In this document: one piece after another, positions 1-6,252 of the stretch
Layout of the letters: every line of letters begins with the position of its first letter
Position numbering within the stretch: the first letter of the stretch is position 1
From: Selenomonadaceae bacterium
Lineage (GTDB): Bacteria; Bacillota; Negativicutes; Selenomonadales; Selenomonadaceae
Direction of reading: 5' to 3'
Assembly: GCA_029338835.1 (NCBI GenBank)
Contig: JAQYBD010000042.1
Location: forward strand, 1 to 36,967
Length of the DNA: 36,967 nucleotides
Program-made: the position numbers and the translations under genes
Notes under the pieces: generated by a model
Seen by the model: only the letters and a program-made list of their open reading frames with translations
The model's database searches: none
Told to the model about the DNA's origin: nothing

Positions 1-48
1 AAGAAGGTGCGGTGAAAATGGGAAGGCATTTTCACGCACCTTCTTTTT
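1..48 (+). terminator. Rho-independent terminator of an upstream gene
   Basis: A stem of about 19 base pairs with one bulged G (arms 1-20 and 27-45) closes a six-base loop and is followed by a T run. It probably ends a gene lying left of the window, and may also stop the leftward DeoR transcript. The hairpin touches the window edge, so its full extent on that side is unknown. Confidence 0.85.
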
Positions 49-132
49 GTTTGCCTGTTTTGTGTAGAATAGATGAAACGCGTACAGCCAGATATGAGGT
101 TCCTTGAGCGATGATTTGATTTTGGCGTGCGG

Positions 133-891
133 TCAACGGGTCCTGGCCAGGATGAGGGGAACGCCGCGTTCTTCCATTTCCGTGCGGGTATCTCCGGTAA
201 GCTGGTCATCTGTGTAGACCATGGCAAGGCGGTCATAGGCGATGAGCGGGATACGGCCGGTCCGCAGGAATTTCTCAGATTCTGTCAGGATGATGATGTT
301 TTTGGCATGATCCGCCATGGCCTGTGTTGCTGCAGCACGATCCTCGTCATTCGTCATGAACCCCGTTTCATTGCAGCCGTCTGTACCGATGAATAGCTTA
401 TCAACGGCGAGTCCAGCGACGCAGCGCTGGAGCATGGGGCCGACCATGACTTGCGAATCATGCTGGTATTCTCCACCCAACAGGATGATGCGGGCCCCAT
501 TCTGGCGGCGGATGTATGCTGCGATAAAGGCGGAGTTGGTGATGATGGTGATGTGTTTATGTGTTTTGACGAGTTCTTCGGCAAGCAGGGAGCAGCAGCC
601 ACCGGATTCAATCATGACGGTTTCGCCATCACAGACGGAGATGGCAGCGCGGCGGGCAATGGCACTCTTGCGCTCATGGTTGAATGATAGATGCTTGGCG
701 GTGTCGTCACTTTCCAGCAAGACAGCATAGCCGTGTTCGCGGCGCAGGTATCCCTGCTGGGCGAGCTGGTTGAGGTCCTTGCGGATCGTGACTTCTGAGA
801 CAGAGAGTGACTGTGAGAGTTCAGAAACAGGAATGCGTTTCTTCTGGCCGATGAGATTCAAGAGTTCTTTGTGGCGTGCGGGCAGATCCAT
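133..891 (-). CDS. DeoR-family transcriptional regulator
   Basis: A DeoR-type repressor of about 252 residues. The N-terminus holds a winged helix-turn-helix (SVSEVTIRKDLNQL and the following YLRREHG wing). The rest is the DeoR sensor domain of the sugar-phosphate-isomerase-like fold, with typical blocks ITIITNS, ILLGGEY and FIGTDG. Such regulators usually sense a phosphorylated sugar and control a nearby catabolic operon; that target is not visible here and may lie left of the window. I chose the ATG at 891 because a GGAAAGG ribosome site ends nine bases before it; the in-frame ATGs at 909 and 900 lie upstream of or against that site. A TG-extended -10 lies about 35 bases upstream. The serC terminator separates it from serC. 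Confidence 0.88.
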   Translation of the reverse strand: MDLPARHKELLNLIGQKKRIPVSELSQSLSVSEVTIRKDLNQLAQQGYLRREHGYAVLLESDDTAKHLSFNHERKSAIARRAAISVCDGETVMIESGGCCSLLAEELVKTHKHITIITNSAFIAAYIRRQNGARIILLGGEYQHDSQVMVGPMLQRCVAGLAVDKLFIGTDGCNETGFMTNDEDRAAATQAMADHAKNIIILTESEKFLRTGRIPLIAYDRLAMVYTDDQLTGDTRTEMEERGVPLILARTR

Positions 892-924
892 ATAGCTCAT
901 CCTTTCCATCCGTAGTTCTTTTTT

Positions 925-930
925 ATTATA
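925..930 (-). promoter_or_regulatory. Extended -10 promoter element of the DeoR gene
   Basis: On the minus strand the sequence reads TGATATAAT, a consensus -10 with the TG extension, about 35 bases before the chosen DeoR start and after the serC terminator. No good -35 is seen at the usual distance, which is common for extended -10 promoters. Confidence 0.5.
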
Positions 931-950
931 TCATGCCGATCATGGCAGGA

Positions 951-994
951 AAAAAGCCGCTGTCACAGGGGATGGCTCTGCGACAGCGGCTTTT
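951..994 (-). terminator. Rho-independent terminator of serC
   Basis: Arms of 13 bases (AAAAGCCGCTGTC at 952-964 and its complement at 982-994) form a strong hairpin. On the minus strand it is followed by a run of Ts. It lies just past the serC stop codon. Confidence 0.88.
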
Positions 995-1012
995 GTGGTT
1001 TTCCTTCGTTTC

Positions 1013-2104
1013 TCAGGCGTTTTCCTTGCGGAATTTTTCCATGAATTCTGCGAGAGCTACAGCACCCTCATAGGGCATGGCGTTGTAGATGGAGGCGCGC
1101 ATGCCGCCTACGCTGCGATGACCCTTGACTCCGCTGAGCTTATGCGTCAGTGCCTCGGCAACGAACTTTTTCTCGAGTTCTTCGCTCGGCAGGCGGAAAG
1201 TGACGTTCATGAAGGAGCGGCTGTCCTTTTCCGCATGGCCGCGATAGAAGCCGTTGGAGTTATCGATGGCCGCGTAGACGACCTTGGCCTTGCGCTCATT
1301 GCGGCGTGCCATTTCCTCAAGGCCGCCCTGAGACTTGATCCAGGCAGCGACCTTGCCGACCATGTAGATGCAGAAAGCCGGCGGCGTGTTGTAGAGGGAA
1401 TCCTTCTTGTAGAACGTATCATAACGGAACATCGTCGGCAAAGTTTCCGGGCTCTTCTCGAGCAGGCTCTTCCTGGCGACGACGAGTACGACACCGGCCG
1501 GGCCGAGGTTCTTCTGGACACCAGCGTAAATGAAGTCGAATTTTTGGAAGTCAAGCGGACGCGAGAGCATATCCGAGGACATGTCGGCAAAGAGGGGGAC
1601 GCCGTTCGTTTCCGGGATGTAGTGATACTCCGTGCCGTAGATCGTGTTGTTGTAGCAGAGATGGACATAGGCAGACTGTGGATCGATTGCCAGTTCCTCC
1701 TGGGTCGGGATGTGCTTGTAGCCGCCTTCCTTGCTGGACGCTGCAATCGTGCCGATGCCAAGATGCTCCGCTTCTTTATAGGCCTTTTCGGCAAAGCTGC
1801 CAGAGAGGACATACGTACCCGGGTGTTCTTTCGTGGCGTAGTTCAGCGGGATCATGGCGAACTGCTGGCTGGCGCCGCCTTGGCAGAACAGCACCTCGTA
1901 ATCATCGCCGAGCCCCATGAGTTCTTTGATGTCCTGTTTTGCCTGCTCATGAACGGCAGCGTACTGCGGTGCGCGATGACTGATCTCAAGGATCGACATG
2001 CCGCTGTGGTTGAAGTTCAAGAATTCTGCCTGTGCTTCTTTCAGGACTTCGAGCGGCAGGGTGGCTGGGCCGGGGTTAAAGTTGTAAACGCGATCTGCTT
2101 CCAT
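1013..2104 (-). CDS. serC: Phosphoserine aminotransferase
   Basis: A class V PLP-dependent aminotransferase of 363 residues, the usual SerC length. It converts 3-phosphohydroxypyruvate and glutamate to phosphoserine and 2-oxoglutarate, the second step of serine synthesis, and in many bacteria also serves pyridoxal phosphate synthesis. The N-terminal YNFNPGPATLP motif, the HSGMSILEISHR block and the VQKNLGPAG motif with the Schiff-base lysine at residue 198 are all intact. AGGAGG precedes the ATG by a good distance. It is divergent from serA, which makes its substrate, so the two genes share one intergenic control region. Only the serA side shows a T-box. Confidence 0.97.
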   Translation of the reverse strand: MEADRVYNFNPGPATLPLEVLKEAQAEFLNFNHSGMSILEISHRAPQYAAVHEQAKQDIKELMGLGDDYEVLFCQGGASQQFAMIPLNYATKEHPGTYVLSGSFAEKAYKEAEHLGIGTIAASSKEGGYKHIPTQEELAIDPQSAYVHLCYNNTIYGTEYHYIPETNGVPLFADMSSDMLSRPLDFQKFDFIYAGVQKNLGPAGVVLVVARKSLLEKSPETLPTMFRYDTFYKKDSLYNTPPAFCIYMVGKVAAWIKSQGGLEEMARRNERKAKVVYAAIDNSNGFYRGHAEKDSRSFMNVTFRLPSEELEKKFVAEALTHKLSGVKGHRSVGGMRASIYNAMPYEGAVALAEFMEKFRKENA

Positions 2105-2170
2105 GGGATAACCTCCTGTACGTGAATGGTGACATGAAAAGATATGCCGATATCGTGACTGGTCTCACTT

Positions 2171-2202
2171 GTGTCCGAGGGATGTCCGTATGATGTGGAC
2201 AC
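2171..2202. repeat. Inverted repeat in the serC leader
   Basis: GTGTCC and GGACAC bracket a region that contains a second GTCC. Read from the minus strand it can fold in the serC 5' untranslated region, between the predicted promoter and the ribosome site. It could be an operator or an RNA hairpin; nothing in the sequence decides between them. Confidence 0.3.
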
Positions 2203-2217
2203 GCGGCGTTTTGTTAT

Positions 2218-2246
2218 ATTCTAACGCGAAAAAAACAGAAAAGCAA
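2218..2246 (-). promoter_or_regulatory. Predicted serC promoter
   Basis: On the minus strand TTGCTT (2241-2246) and TAGAAT (2218-2223) are 17 bases apart. The leader to the serC start would be roughly 105 bases. Confidence 0.5.
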
Positions 2247-2282
2247 GGGAAAAAATCAAGCATGTTTTTCTTGAGAACACAC

Positions 2283-2311
2283 TTGACGTTCGAAAATGGA
2301 TGATTTATAAT
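2283..2311 (+). promoter_or_regulatory. Predicted serA promoter
   Basis: TTGACG and TATAAT are separated by exactly 17 bases, a near-consensus vegetative promoter. It lies just ahead of the T-box leader. Confidence 0.75.
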
Positions 2312-2317
2312 ACACCT

Positions 2318-2547
2318 ATGCACATAAAATAGGCAACGCGAGGAAGAGGAAGCCGAAGGGCAATTCCTGAAAGAGAGCCAGCGGCTGGTGTGAGCTGGCA
2401 GGGATTCCGGAGGTTCCGCCTTGGAGCGGCTGATGAAAGTCAGACGGTTGCGCCCGATATCGCGCCGAGAGAGATGCCTTGGGCATCACTTGGGTGGCAC
2501 CACGGAACAGCGCGTTTCGTCCCAGTTGCGGGACGAGGCGCTTTTTT
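2318..2547 (+). ncRNA. T-box leader of serA, probable serine specifier UCC
   Basis: The transcript carries the T-box sequence GGGTGGCACCACGG at 2492-2505, followed by a GC-rich hairpin and T run (2510-2547) that is the conditional terminator. In the Stem I region the TCC at 2415-2417 stands five bases before GGAGC. The cysE leader in this window has TGC at the same offset, so TCC is the likely specifier, a serine codon. Uncharged serine tRNA would then stabilise the antiterminator and let transcription enter serA. T-box leaders are an established Firmicutes mechanism. The specifier is inferred from alignment, not from a computed fold. Confidence 0.92.
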
Positions 2548-2632
2548 ATTGGCGCAGCTCCAGACGATGCATCGTGCAGTGCAGCGTCTGCAGGATCTGG
2601 TTGTGGAAACAAGATAAAGAGGAGCGAACAAG

Positions 2633-4225
2633 ATGAAGGTTTTAGCAGCAGATGGTATTTCACCGAAAGGGATTGAGCTTTTGCAGAAGGAATTCGAGGT
2701 AGTGGTCAAGGACAAACTGCCGGCAGAAGAACTCCTGGAGATCATCCCGGATTTTGACGCACTCATCGTGCGTTCGGCATCAAAGGTTACGGCAGAAGTC
2801 CTGGCTCGTGCGACGAAGCTCAAGATCATTGGCCGCGCTGGTGTTGGTGTCGACAATATTGACATCCCGGCCGCTACGGCCAAGGGCATCATCGTCATCA
2901 ATTCTCCGGGCGGCAATACGATTGCCGCCACGGAACACACGATGGCCATGATGCTCGCGATGTCCCGCAACATCCCGATTGCCAATGAAACGATGCACAA
3001 GGGCGAGTGGAACCGCAAGAAATACGTCGGCGTTGAGCTGCGCGGCAAGACGCTCGGTGTCATCGGCATGGGCCGCATCGGTTCCGGCGTGGCAAAACGT
3101 GCCATGGCCTTTGATATGAATGTCATCGCTTACGATCCTTACATTAATGAAGAGCGTGCGCAGGCACTTGGCGTCAAGGTGGCAACGTTTGATGAAGTCA
3201 TCGAGAATGCGGATTTCATCACGGTGCATATGCCGTTGACCAAAGATACCAAGGGCATGATTGCCATGGAGCAGATGAAAAAGATGAAAAAAGGCGTGCG
3301 TCTCGTCAACTGTGCGCGCGGCGGCATCATCGACGAAGCTGACCTGGCAGAAGCCCTGAAGCAGGGGCTGGTGGCAGCCGCCGCCATCGATGTCTACACG
3401 AGCGAGCCGCCTGCCGAGAAGGGCAATCCTTTACTCGAGGCACCGAACATCGTGCTGACGCCGCATCTCGGTGCATCGACCATCGAGGCGCAGATCGGTG
3501 TCTCGGTTGACGTGGCCAAAGGCATCATCGCGGCTCTCCATGGCGAGCCGGTGGCTACAGCTGTCAATATGGCTCCGGTATCTCCGCAGGTTATGCGCGT
3601 CATTGCTCCGTATCTCACGCTGGCTGAGCGTCTCGGCGGTACGGTGGTCGGCTTGGCGGAAGGTCCCATCGAAAAAGTCGAAGTCACTTACAATGGCGAG
3701 ATCACGGAAGTCAATACAGGCCTCCTGACGACGGCCGTCATCAAAGGTATCCTCAATCCGGTCATGGAAAACGAAGTCAACTATGTCAATGCACCGGGGC
3801 TTGCCAAAGAACGCGGCATCAAGGTTTCGGAGCGCAAGGAGAAAGAGGCGGAAGCCGATAACTTCACGAATCTCATCACGGTTACGGTCCAGGCCGGCGG
3901 CAGCGAACTTTCTGTTCAGGGGACGCTGTTCGGCAAGAAGGGACGCATTGTCCGCATCAATGATTTCCGCGTCGATGTTGACCCCCATGCCCGCATCCTC
4001 GTCTGCCCGCATATCAACCGTCCGGGTGTCATCGGCACGGTCGGTACGCTGCTTGGCGGCAATGGTGTAAACATTTCGGCCATGCAGGTCGGTACGACGG
4101 AAGAGGAAGGCAAGAACCTCATGGTCTTGACCGTGGACAACGATATCCCGCCCGCACTCCTGGAAACCGTCAAGGCTCTCGATGGGATTTTCGATGCCAA
4201 ACTCGTCAACTTCTATGCAATCTGA
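2633..4225 (+). CDS. serA: D-3-phosphoglycerate dehydrogenase, long form with ACT domain
   Basis: A 530-residue protein that oxidises 3-phosphoglycerate to 3-phosphohydroxypyruvate with NAD, the first committed step of serine synthesis. It has an N-terminal substrate domain, a Rossmann domain with GMGRIG at 145-150, and the catalytic trio Arg229 (NCARGG), Glu258 (SEPP) and His278 (TPHLGAST). An intervening domain and a C-terminal ACT domain (about 455-530) follow, as in the long type-1 enzymes. The ACT domain commonly binds serine for feedback inhibition. AGAGGAG precedes the ATG. Control is probably double: T-box at the RNA level and ACT at the protein level. Confidence 0.97.
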   Translation: MKVLAADGISPKGIELLQKEFEVVVKDKLPAEELLEIIPDFDALIVRSASKVTAEVLARATKLKIIGRAGVGVDNIDIPAATAKGIIVINSPGGNTIAATEHTMAMMLAMSRNIPIANETMHKGEWNRKKYVGVELRGKTLGVIGMGRIGSGVAKRAMAFDMNVIAYDPYINEERAQALGVKVATFDEVIENADFITVHMPLTKDTKGMIAMEQMKKMKKGVRLVNCARGGIIDEADLAEALKQGLVAAAAIDVYTSEPPAEKGNPLLEAPNIVLTPHLGASTIEAQIGVSVDVAKGIIAALHGEPVATAVNMAPVSPQVMRVIAPYLTLAERLGGTVVGLAEGPIEKVEVTYNGEITEVNTGLLTTAVIKGILNPVMENEVNYVNAPGLAKERGIKVSERKEKEAEADNFTNLITVTVQAGGSELSVQGTLFGKKGRIVRINDFRVDVDPHARILVCPHINRPGVIGTVGTLLGGNGVNISAMQVGTTEEEGKNLMVLTVDNDIPPALLETVKALDGIFDAKLVNFYAI

Positions 4226-4258
4226 TTCCCTGTATATTATTAGAAAGAAATCGTGATA

Positions 4259-4297
4259 AAAAGACAGGCAGCTGGATGCTCGCCTGCCTTTTTTTGT
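4259..4297 (+). terminator. Terminator after serA
   Basis: An AGGCAG/CTGCCT stem with a pyrimidine-rich loop, flanked by an A run before and seven Ts after, lies about 40 bases past the serA stop. Confidence 0.75.
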
Positions 4298-4382
4298 CTC
4301 CATGTTCGTATTATGTATACAAGTTATAAAAAATCATATAATTCTTTAAACATAGTTGGAAGTATACATGCATACAATTTGC

Positions 4383-4410
4383 TTTACATGTAAACCTGTG
4401 CTACTATATA
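4383..4410 (+). promoter_or_regulatory. Promoter with palindrome over the -35 box
   Basis: TTTACA (4383-4388) and TATATA (4405-4410) are 16 bases apart, about 23 bases before the next gene. The -35 is part of the perfect palindrome TTTACATGTAAA (4383-4394), a possible repressor site. Related TATAC and ATGCATAC words lie just upstream. Confidence 0.5.
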
Positions 4411-4432
4411 TCCATGGATGGAGGAATGACGT

Positions 4433-4786
4433 ATGTACATGAAAGATATGCTTGTAACAAGAATAAAAATGATTGCACTCAGCAAGATTCGTGGGATCGA
4501 GGATGCTGTCAACAGCAATCCGTTGGCTTACCGTCGGGATACGCGTGCGTATTGCGAAGCCATGTATGATGTAGTAAGCAACATGTCTTTGGCCCAGCTT
4601 AAACGTATTGTCGTTCCCATCTATGAGAACTATGCGGAGATGGGCATGGCCGATGACGGCTATGTCGCAGATTCTCTGATGATGATTGCCTTGGCGCTTT
4701 ATCAGAATGAGATTGGTGAAGAAAATATCTATGATCAAGGATGGACGAGCTATGTCGAGGATTTTTTCCGCCTCGCAACAGCTTGA
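4433..4786 (+). CDS. Small protein of unknown function
   Basis: A 117-residue protein that I do not recognise. The start is supported by GGAGG eight bases before the ATG. The N-terminal 20 residues are basic and the middle is predicted mostly helical. The C-terminal half is acidic and aromatic (YENYAEMG, YNNEIG-like segment, YVEDFF). There is no signal peptide, clear membrane span or cysteine motif. It has its own promoter and a strong terminator, so it is a single-gene transcript. It lies between serA and a reductase fragment, neither of which suggests a role. Confidence 0.7.
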   Translation: MYMKDMLVTRIKMIALSKIRGIEDAVNSNPLAYRRDTRAYCEAMYDVVSNMSLAQLKRIVVPIYENYAEMGMADDGYVADSLMMIALALYQNEIGEENIYDQGWTSYVEDFFRLATA

Positions 4787-4860
4787 GCATCATGTGATGA
4801 AATATCTTGTACAATATGAATCTGTCTTCGGCATAGAGATTGCCGGAGCGGAGTCCATGC

Positions 4861-4905
4861 AAAATAACGGATCCGAGTCTGGACTTTGGATCTGTTATTT
4901 TTTAT
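4861..4905 (+). terminator. Terminator after the 117-residue gene
   Basis: AATAACGGATCC pairs with GGATCTGTTATT over 12 bases with one G-U pair, followed by six Ts. Confidence 0.85.
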
Positions 4906-4930
4906 ATTATACGATTTTACAAAATTTAAT

Positions 4931-4958
4931 TTGATAAAGCTGAATTGATGCGTATCAT
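4931..4958 (+). promoter_or_regulatory. Possible promoter of the FAD-fragment gene
   Basis: TTGATA and TATCAT are 16 bases apart, about 48 bases before the start codon at 5006. It is a moderate match only. Confidence 0.35.
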
Positions 4959-5005
4959 ATAACCTGTAGAGGATATCATATCAGAGAAGGAAAGGAGATT
5001 CGTTG

Positions 5006-5383
5006 ATGGAGAAGAAACGAGTTCACAAAGATGTGGTTATCATTGGGGCCGGCATGGCAGGGCTTACTGCTGCACTTTATGCAGGCCGCATGAATCTTTC
5101 CGTGCTGGTGTTGGAAAATGGCATTGTTGGCGGACAGATTGCAAATGCAACCGGCATTGAGAATTATCCAGGGTTCCTGAAGATTTCCAGTGGTGAACTC
5201 ATTGATACGGTGGCCAGTCAGGCAGAGAAATTCGGTGCTTTGACGAGCAAGGGGATTGACTTTGCGGTCCACAATATCGAGATCAATGAAGCGGATCGTG
5301 TGGTTCCCACCACTACGGCAGACGATGAAAAGTATGTTCTTGGCTTTGATAAAGCGAAGCTGGATGAATTGCTGGGCCTCTGA
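5006..5383 (+). CDS. Thioredoxin-reductase-like N-terminal fragment
   Basis: A 125-residue protein whose first 95 or so residues match the FAD-binding start of thioredoxin reductase: the dinucleotide fold VVIIGAGMAGLTAALYAGR, the GGQI block and GIENYPG. Full-length enzymes are around 310 residues; here the NADPH domain, the redox CXXC and the second half of the FAD domain are missing. After the FGALTSKGID region it continues with a charged tail unlike the family and stops at a normal codon. No continuation is seen in the 240 bases that follow. The start at 5006 has AAGGAGA well placed. It may be a decayed gene or a small stand-alone flavin-binding protein; the good ribosome site favours expression. 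Confidence 0.65.
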   Translation: MEKKRVHKDVVIIGAGMAGLTAALYAGRMNLSVLVLENGIVGGQIANATGIENYPGFLKISSGELIDTVASQAEKFGALTSKGIDFAVHNIEINEADRVVPTTTADDEKYVLGFDKAKLDELLGL

Positions 5384-5551
5384 GGCATGACGGATATTTT
5401 CCTTTCTGGACATGTGCGTACTGTTCGCCAATTTTTATGAGTTTTGACTGATCGAGGATCGATGATAGTTTTGCTTTTTTTGCTGTTGTCCTGCAGATCA
5501 TGGTGGCAAGGCAGGCGTCCTATGCCAAAAATAAAATAATCTTGCGATAAA

Positions 5552-5580
5552 TTGACAGTCAAGGTATAGTAGTGGTATAC
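5552..5580 (+). promoter_or_regulatory. Predicted com promoter
   Basis: TTGACA and GTATAC are 17 bases apart. An overlapping alternative, TTGCGA with TATAGT at 17 bases, lies a few bases upstream. Either would transcribe comEA-comEC. Confidence 0.5.
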
Positions 5581-5623
5581 ACGCAAGAGGGAAGGGATGA
5601 TTTTTCGGTTAGGAGGCGATGAT

Positions 5624-6220
5624 GTGCCAATGTATCGAAAATCCATGCTGGTATTGCTGGTCTTGGCGGCAGCGGTGATCGGCGGCATCTTTTATGGGCT
5701 GCATGCCCAGGAAGAGACGGTAATCCTCGATGCTGCCAGTGAGAAGCAGGGACCTCTGCCTGCTGGGCAGGCAGAGGTCACGGTTTATGTGACGGGAGCC
5801 GTCCATAAGCCTGGGCTCGTGACGGTTCCCGCGGGTACGCGGCTTGCGGAGGCGGTCGCTGCTTGCGGCGGCATGCTGCCTACTGCGGTGAAGGAGGGCG
5901 TCAATCTGGCACAGATTCTGAAGGACGGTCAGCAGATCACGGTGCCGGAGCGTCAGCAGCCTGCTTCTGCAGCAGCGGCTCCAGGTGCCCGGACGGCCAA
6001 TCCGGCAGCGGGAGGCGAGGCGTCTTCGCCCCTGGTCAATATCAATACGGCCGATGCGAAGTTGCTCGATACCTTGCCAGGTATCGGCCCAGCTATGGCA
6101 CAGCGTATCATCGAGTACCGCGAGACGCAGGGGCCATTTACGGCCATTGAGGATCTGAAACGCGTGCGGGGCATCGGCGAAGCGAAGTTTGCCAAACTCA
6201 AGGACAAGGTCTGTATTTAA
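5624..6220 (+). CDS. comEA: Competence protein ComEA (DNA receptor)
   Basis: ComEA is a membrane-anchored protein that binds incoming double-stranded DNA during transformation. The sequence shows one N-terminal membrane segment (MLVLLVLAAAVIGGIFYG), an SLBB domain (VTVYVTGAVHKPGLV onward), a flexible Ala/Pro-rich linker, and a C-terminal pair of helix-hairpin-helix motifs (VNINTADAKLLDTLPGIG and LKRVRGIGEAK), the DNA-binding part. I chose GTG at 5624 because AGGAGG lies seven bases before it; an ATG at 5597 has a ribosome-site-like run directly against it, and ATG at 5630 is too far from AGGAGG. comEC follows after 32 bases, so the two are probably one operon. Confidence 0.9.
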   Translation: MPMYRKSMLVLLVLAAAVIGGIFYGLHAQEETVILDAASEKQGPLPAGQAEVTVYVTGAVHKPGLVTVPAGTRLAEAVAACGGMLPTAVKEGVNLAQILKDGQQITVPERQQPASAAAAPGARTANPAAGGEASSPLVNINTADAKLLDTLPGIGPAMAQRIIEYRETQGPFTAIEDLKRVRGIGEAKFAKLKDKVCI

Positions 6221-6252
6221 AACAGGCAATTGTGTTTTGATGGGAGGATGCT

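Noticed and set aside
995-2125. A 376-codon plus-strand frame opposite serC
   Set aside because: serC motifs and a good ribosome site are on the minus strand; the plus-strand product resembles no protein family.
5384-5623. Possible frameshifted remainder of thioredoxin reductase
   Set aside because: No frame in this stretch gives the CXXC motif or NADPH domain blocks.
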